Positions 61,292 through 64,000 of a stretch of DNA of 64,000 bases are shown in pieces. The translations under genes and the position numbers were made by a program. The notes below the pieces were generated by a model. It did no database searches. It had not been told where the DNA came from and saw only the letters and a list, made by a program, of their open reading frames with translations. Every line of letters starts with the position of its first letter. The stretch's first letter is position 1. Source of the stretch: Heliopora coerulea (Eukaryota > Cnidaria > Anthozoa > Scleralcyonacea > Helioporidae); assembly GCA_030142905.1 (NCBI GenBank), contig JASJOG010000017.1, positions 186,001 through 250,000 on the forward strand, written 5' to 3'.

Positions 61292-61942
61292 AGTTAAAAA
61301 AGTATAGTCTAAATATGCTACTTGGCATGATCCAGCATCATTGGTTATGTCCAACGTATATGCCTCTTAAACGAGTACATCGTCTCTGACAATTTGGTTT
61401 CTTGCGGAAGATCATTTCACGACATGGCACCGCTATATATACCACGTATGTGGTAGCAATGGGAGGTTTGAACACCTCGAACCTCCTGTTTTGTTTTCCA
61501 CGGAACTGCTGTCTTCTGAACGAACAGAAGTGATAAAGGTATATCTCAAACGAACTATGCTGATGTATGCTGGCGTCCTTTCAAGAGTTAAGATGCACTG
61601 GCCTAAGCTATATTTTAACGCCATCTAACACCAATGCAACCGTCAGACAATGTCATTCTACACTGATGATCTACCAGCATTGATATGCTCTAAATCTGTC
61701 ATGTTGACATCAGGTCACTACAATTTTCCAAACAAATCTGCCTTGTGCAGGTCATCGATCGTTCACATTTTGCAACTGGGTATATGTACTATAGGAAACC
61801 GATCATTCTTTTTACCTTCGTTGATCCGATAACACATGTTACATCTCCATCTTCGCATCTCAGTAAATGTTACAAAAGGATTAATATATGTTCTACAAGA
61901 TCTACATCTGACTATGGAGGTAGAATGAATAACAGGAAGGAC
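40724..61942 (-). CDS. SEC24: COPII coat subunit SEC24 (A/B type), 19 exons, partial gene
   Basis: Nineteen minus-strand exons with GT-AG borders join without a phase error into about 637 codons that follow the SEC24A/B order. First is a zinc finger (CX2C-X17-CX2C), then the trunk domain ([52 protein letters not shown]), the beta-sandwich ([20 protein letters not shown]), the helical region and the gelsolin-like end ([22 protein letters not shown]). SEC24 binds SEC23 and selects cargo for vesicles leaving the endoplasmic reticulum. The 5' part (low-complexity N-terminus and first core exon) is outside the window or unrecognised, and the last coding exon after 40724 was not found. Introns of 0.2-2.2 kb hold several repeats. 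No lesions are seen, so I take it as a live gene. Confidence 0.93.
40911..41003 (-). CDS. SEC24: SEC24 exon r: gelsolin-like domain
   Basis: [20 protein letters not shown] then [10 protein letters not shown], the YIWVGK gelsolin core. Acceptor CTTAAG, donor ATG|GTAGGT; phase 0. Confidence 0.9.
41690..41850. repeat. GGTT/TGGG-rich low-complexity tract
   Basis: About 160 bp of G and T on the + strand with many GGG runs (GGTGGG, TTTGGGCTGGG, GGTCGGTCGGTCGG). It lies in the SEC24 intron between exons q and r, so the C-rich strand is transcribed-sense. Confidence 0.8.
42281..42385 (-). CDS. SEC24: SEC24 exon q
   Basis: [20 protein letters not shown] then [15 protein letters not shown]: the segment with PQPP that returns to the beta-sandwich and enters the gelsolin-like domain. 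Acceptor ATTTAG, donor CAG|GTAATA. Confidence 0.9.
43420..43557 (-). CDS. SEC24: SEC24 exon p: helical domain
   Basis: [20 protein letters not shown] then [15 protein letters not shown]. Acceptor TTGTAG, donor GAG|GTACGT; phase 0 at both ends. Confidence 0.88.
44259..44387 (-). CDS. SEC24: SEC24 exon o: helical domain
   Basis: [20 protein letters not shown] then [20 protein letters not shown], the APSSLKLxPL block of the helical domain. Acceptor CCCTAG, donor CAG|GTAATA; phase 0. Confidence 0.9.
46432..46475 (-). CDS. SEC24: SEC24 exon n (44 bp)
   Basis: [15 protein letters not shown], a short helical-domain exon. Acceptor TTTTCAG, donor GAG|GTAAGT; ends phase 0. Confidence 0.85.
46885..46995 (-). 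CDS. SEC24: SEC24 exon m
   Basis: [20 protein letters not shown] then [17 protein letters not shown]; beta-sandwich to helical transition. Acceptor TTATAG, donor ATGG|GTATGT. Confidence 0.9.
48355..48528 (-). CDS. SEC24: SEC24 exon l: beta-sandwich
   Basis: [20 protein letters not shown] then [20 protein letters not shown] and [13 protein letters not shown]; strongly conserved SEC24A/B sequence. Acceptor CCGTTAG, donor CGAG|GTGATT; ends phase 1. Confidence 0.94.
49609..50163. mobile_element. Non-autonomous hAT element (555 bp) with 8-bp target duplication
   Basis: The ends are CAGGGGCGAAACT and AGTTTTGCCCCCG, imperfect inverted repeats of hAT type, flanked by ATTGTATT on each side (49601-49608 and 50164-50171). 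It has no transposase and a run of about 18-20 G near its left end. It lies in a SEC24 intron. Confidence 0.8.
50701..50759 (-). CDS. SEC24: SEC24 exon k (59 bp)
   Basis: [19 protein letters not shown], the start of the beta-sandwich. Acceptor TTTCTAG, donor AAAG|GTAAAA; ends phase 1. Confidence 0.9.
50908..51007 (-). CDS. SEC24: SEC24 exon j
   Basis: [20 protein letters not shown] then KKFENEL; end of the trunk. Acceptor CCTCTAG; the donor GGT|GTAAGT is chosen because it alone gives the phase needed by the next exon. Confidence 0.88.
51220..51255. repeat. CTCTCACA short tandem repeat
   Basis: Four CACTCT-type units in tandem within a SEC24 intron. Confidence 0.7.
51450..51573 (-). CDS. SEC24: SEC24 exon i
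   Basis: [20 protein letters not shown] then [16 protein letters not shown], a hallmark SEC24A/B trunk stretch. Acceptor TTTCAG, donor CTGA|GTAAGT; ends phase 1. Confidence 0.93.
51970..52300. repeat. ATC/ATT trinucleotide-rich microsatellite
   Basis: About 330 bp of imperfect ATC, ATT and GTC triplets with a short CAG run (52121-52138). Open frames on both strands are artefacts of the triplet period. A related TCAC-rich stretch precedes it (51830-51960). Confidence 0.85.
52359..53092 (-). mobile_element. pogo/Tigger-type DNA transposon remnant
   Basis: Terminal inverted repeat TTTATTCCAATAGACGCCCC, perfect 20 bp at 52359-52378 and 53073-53092. Inside the right end about seven tandem units of the GGCGTTTATTGGAGGG type run inward; the left end has two. 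A decayed transposase C-terminus lies within. No clear target duplication was found. Superfamily is inferred from the protein piece. Confidence 0.65.
52690..52915 (-). pseudogene. pogo/Tigger transposase C-terminal fragment
   Basis: Minus-strand reading gives [20 protein letters not shown] then [13 protein letters not shown], similar to the C-terminus after the DDE domain in pogo/Tigger transposases. In another frame an acidic tail [12 protein letters not shown] follows. The DDE catalytic domain is gone. Frameshifts and stops make it non-functional; the family call is from motif memory. Confidence 0.5.
53399..53503 (-). CDS. SEC24: SEC24 exon h
   Basis: [20 protein letters not shown] then ALQNRDEPG; the trunk GGR-x-x-VFQT-x-LPS-x-G-x-G block. 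Acceptor CATAG, donor CAG|GTTAGT; phase 0. Confidence 0.9.
54005..54106 (-). CDS. SEC24: SEC24 exon g
   Basis: [20 protein letters not shown] then [14 protein letters not shown]; trunk helices including the conserved T-x-x-x-H-S-A-x-G region. Acceptor TTTCAG, donor TTG|GTATGT; phase 0 both ends. Confidence 0.9.
55300..55740. repeat. Degenerate tandem repeat with about 20-bp period
   Basis: Roughly 18-20 units resembling GAGATTTATTCTGTGTTCC follow each other with heavy divergence, interrupted by poly-T near 55430-55465 and a (TTTG)n run near 55678-55695. It ends close to the donor of SEC24 exon f. Confidence 0.6.
55749..55804 (-). CDS. SEC24: SEC24 exon f (56 bp)
   Basis: [19 protein letters not shown], matching the trunk segment after VSD. 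Acceptor ATTTAG; donor GAG|GTAGAG is weaker than its neighbours but keeps phase 0. Confidence 0.82.
56979..57024 (-). CDS. SEC24: SEC24 exon e (46 bp)
   Basis: [15 protein letters not shown] plus one base, the QPxMLIVSD trunk block. Acceptor TTTTTTCAG, donor AAG|GTAAGG. Confidence 0.88.
57080..57720 (+). pseudogene. Unidentified decayed coding segment
   Basis: The + strand reads protein-like pieces in shifting frames: [41 protein letters not shown], then [14 protein letters not shown] and [11 protein letters not shown], and in another frame [20 protein letters not shown]. Stops and shifts separate them. It lies in the SEC24 intron between exons d and e, antisense to the gene. I do not recognise the family; a transposon-derived gene or processed pseudogene is possible. 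Confidence 0.3.
58440..58558 (-). CDS. SEC24: SEC24 exon d
   Basis: [20 protein letters not shown] then [19 protein letters not shown]; trunk domain. Acceptor TTTCTAG, donor AGA|GTAAGT; ends phase 0. Confidence 0.9.
59186..59252 (-). CDS. SEC24: SEC24 exon c
   Basis: [22 protein letters not shown] plus one base: the first trunk beta strand in the vWA-like fold. Acceptor TTTTAG, donor ACAG|GTAATT. Confidence 0.88.
59739..59848 (-). CDS. SEC24: SEC24 exon b: start of trunk domain
   Basis: Completes a valine codon and gives [16 protein letters not shown] then [18 protein letters not shown], matching the SEC24A/B linker from zinc finger to trunk. Acceptor GTTCTAG, donor ATG|GTAAGT; ends phase 0. 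Confidence 0.9.
61253..61289. repeat. (TA)n microsatellite
   Basis: About 18 TA units in a SEC24 intron. Confidence 0.9.
61816..61942 (-). CDS. SEC24: SEC24 exon a: zinc finger
   Basis: [19 protein letters not shown] then [12 protein letters not shown]: the four cysteines of the SEC24 zinc finger that contacts SEC23. Acceptor TTTCAG ends at 61943; donor GAAG|GTAAAA. Starts phase 0, ends phase 1. Confidence 0.9.
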
Positions 61943-63613
61943 CTGAAATAAAACATTAAAAACATTACGTTGAGTGAAAAATAAACAAAAGTACGCATTA
62001 CACCCTGATCATTTCAACAAATTTAAGTAGGTGCGGTAGAACAACGAAGCCAATAATAATTTTATCAGATACCAAATGACTGCTTAAAAACGAGTCTTTC
62101 AAATTCACGACCTAATTGCATGTAGGTAAATCGCAGCAATGGTGGACATAAGTGAGACTAGGAGGGTGACTACTCTGCAACCCCAATGACCGAAATTTCA
62201 AACATATCAAAGTATGCAATGAAAAACTACGGAAATCGTAAAGTGTGTAGTATTTAAATTACAAAATCTTTGGCCTCTTCAACTTCCTCATTTGTTGTCC
62301 TATTTCATATCACGAAATGTTATTTTTGATAATTTGCTTTTCGTCTAATAATTGTATTCAAAGCCGTTTTTAACATTGAGAGCCAGTCCTACGAAAAATG
62401 TCTTTTACTATCTCATTCTAACAAAACCATAAATTTCAAATAAATCGTCGGCATAATCTAACCAACACTTTGATGCCCCCTGGTGGCAGAGATCCCACTG
62501 AAAAAGAAAAAACCTATCGGTAACGAACACGTTTCCTTTCGCACACTTCGGAGCATCCACGTTACCTCCGCACCTAAGTTAAATAAAAACCCATGAAGAG
62601 AAGCGAATGAAGCCCAACACGATAACCAAGTGTTTTATTAGCTTTTTGAGAGTTTATTTTGCTCTATGAGTGTCGTAATAACTTGACAACGACTCTGCAA
62701 GCGGACAGAAACCAATGGAGCTGATCAGAGTCAGGAAGCGCTTCTTACAGTCAAGCACCGCCCGGCTTTTGTGAACTATTTCTCATTTGATCAGTTCGAA
62801 AACATAATCAGTAGCCAATCACAGAATGTATTGTGCCAAACTTCTATCAAAATGTTCGACTCGTCCACGATTGTCGATGGCGGTTACATCTAACAAAGTG
62901 TCGGACGTCGATGGAGGACTCTCTTCCTTTTCACTTTTACGACACAAAGGGAAATTTCAGCTGTCAGGGAAGCTTTCACGACGTCATGAGAAGTATGAAA
63001 AAATTATCAGGAATAGATCGCTGACACTTTGGAAATGGACACCTTGGTAAGCTTCCCCTCTTCCCTTTGGCTCAGTATACTTGCTGAGTTGTTCGTCACT
63101 GTGTCGACATTCTGTTGCATATGTGTTTGTGTGGAAAAGTTTAAAATAACATTTTATGGGATAATATTGAACAGCCTGGTATCCAAGCCTATAAAGAAGG
63201 CCAGACGGCGGTCGATAGCAAAGGTGTCAAGAAATCACTCAATTCTACATATCTGAAGTTCGTGTGAAAAGCCGAAAGGTCAGAAAACTGCCGAAACTTA
63301 GGATATAAAATACGGACGTTTCTAGCAAACATAATCCGGTACCAGTAGACAATTTTACGAAATAAAGTAAAAAACAAATTCCGAAAAACAATGACATCTT
63401 GAAAACCCAAGATATAAGTTAAACCAAGACGACGAATGATTGCGATGATATTTCGACTTTATTCCAAAGTCGTTGTCAAATCGAAATGAGATTACCAGCA
63501 AGCAAAGTGATTTTTATAGTTACAACGATGACATCATCAACTGGAATGCAAAGGACACACGTGAATGATTATAAAGCTATCACTAATGACTGTTAACACT
63601 TATAAGAAATATA
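61943..63613. other. Region upstream of the first recognised SEC24 exon
   Basis: Intronic if the SEC24 5' exons lie to the right. A + strand frame at 62826-63050 ends near CCTTG|GTAAGC and is preceded by GCCAATCA, which could mark a separate first exon, but no domain supports it. Nothing else recognised. Confidence 0.3.
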
Positions 63614-64000
63614 CACTGGCGGTCAAAAAGAATCGATCACACTGAAGCTAAAGATAGTGACGCCATAAACATTGTAACAAATCTTATCGTGACAAGTAAT
63701 TACACCGAAAACAAACAGAAAACAAATCTTATTATTTAGTGGCTCCTCCACGAGCTTTGAATACTGCTTTATACCTTCGAGGCATGCTATCTGTTAAAAT
63801 AATTAACTTATCTAAAGGAAAGCCTTGCCATGCAGCTTTTACAGCACTCCAAAGTTTTGTGACATTGGTAGGGTTTTGCTCTTGGACCATAGTCTTAAGT
63901 TGGCCCCATAGATTCTCAATAGGGTTGAGAACGGGTGACTGTGCTGGCCATTCCATAAAAGTTATGCCCTCTTCCTTTAACCATGCTTTGACAAGGCGGG
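63614..64000 (-). mobile_element. Tc1/mariner element, cut by the window edge
   Basis: A terminal repeat beginning CACTGGCGGTCAAAAAG follows a TA dinucleotide (63612-63613), the fixed target of this family. The transposase end lies just inside on the minus strand. The other terminus is beyond 64000. Confidence 0.8.
63732..64000 (-). CDS. Tc1-type transposase, C-terminal part
   Basis: Open to the right edge. RLVKAWLKEEGITFMEWPAQ then SPVLNPIENLWGQLK contains the WPAQSPDLNPIENLW signature with the last catalytic acid of the DDE triad (E in NPIENLW), although the usual D before LNP is V here. It ends RRYKAVFKARGGATK. It makes cut-and-paste transposition at TA sites. Intactness cannot be judged because the rest lies outside. 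Confidence 0.85.
   Translation of the reverse strand, partial: RLVKAWLKEEGITFMEWPAQSPVLNPIENLWGQLKTMVQEQNPTNVTKLWSAVKAAWQGFPLDKLIILTDSMPRRYKAVFKARGGATK

Noticed and set aside
62826..63050. Possible first exon of a + strand gene after a CCAAT-like box
   Set aside because: Two overlapping frames compete, neither shows a domain, and the CCAAT string alone is weak.
1..64000. tRNA, rRNA or CRISPR features
   Set aside because: No cloverleaf with internal promoter boxes, ribosomal sequence or regularly spaced identical repeats with unique spacers was seen by eye; a tRNA scan was not possible.

Overview
This 64-kb window is animal (metazoan) nuclear DNA. Introns are phase-consistent with GT-AG sites, the host genes are ordinary animal genes, and about half of the left side is transposable elements. 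The mixture of BEL/Pao, Gypsy, Penelope-like, piggyBac, hAT, pogo, Tc1, Crypton-like and Polinton elements, plus AT-rich introns, fits a marine invertebrate. An anthozoan cnidarian (coral or anemone) is my best guess, from repeat style only. I see no prokaryotic genes, rRNA, tRNA or CRISPR.

Left third (1-31.1 kb, + strand): a secreted von Willebrand factor A (vWA) gene whose three recognisable exons (1116-1242, 8581-8970, 30745-31054) join in phase. Its introns are swollen by transposons. Intron 1 (7.3 kb) holds a BEL/Pao element with an unbroken 1780-residue polyprotein, two LTRs and a 5-bp target duplication. Intron 2 (21.8 kb) holds a head-to-head double Penelope-like insertion, a nested Gypsy complex, a decayed hAT gene and a 108-bp Penelope fragment.

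The Gypsy element (13058-24806, minus) is one copy split by a piggyBac-type element at an exact TTAA and by a 6.06-kb insertion in its reverse transcriptase. That insertion carries a decayed Crypton-like tyrosine recombinase and, inside it, a 4086-bp near-perfect palindrome (17065-21150). Each palindrome arm carries the end of a Polinton/Maverick together with the 3' half of its protein-primed DNA polymerase B gene, and the whole unit has a 6-bp target duplication. It looks like a snap-back defective Polinton that inserted as a unit, and it is the most interesting object here.

Middle (31-40.7 kb): mostly unassigned DNA with foldback elements, hairpins, a Penelope-type motif and a dead Polinton-type integrase (about 36.2-37.2 kb).

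Right third (40.7-62 kb, minus strand): 19 consecutive exons of a SEC24 gene (A/B type), the cargo-adaptor subunit of the COPII coat, from the zinc finger to the gelsolin-like region. The 5' exons lie beyond the window or were not recognised, and the terminal exon was not found. Its introns contain a non-autonomous hAT element, a pogo-type remnant, trinucleotide and about-20-bp degenerate tandem repeats, and an unidentified decayed coding segment. A Tc1-type transposase runs off the right edge.
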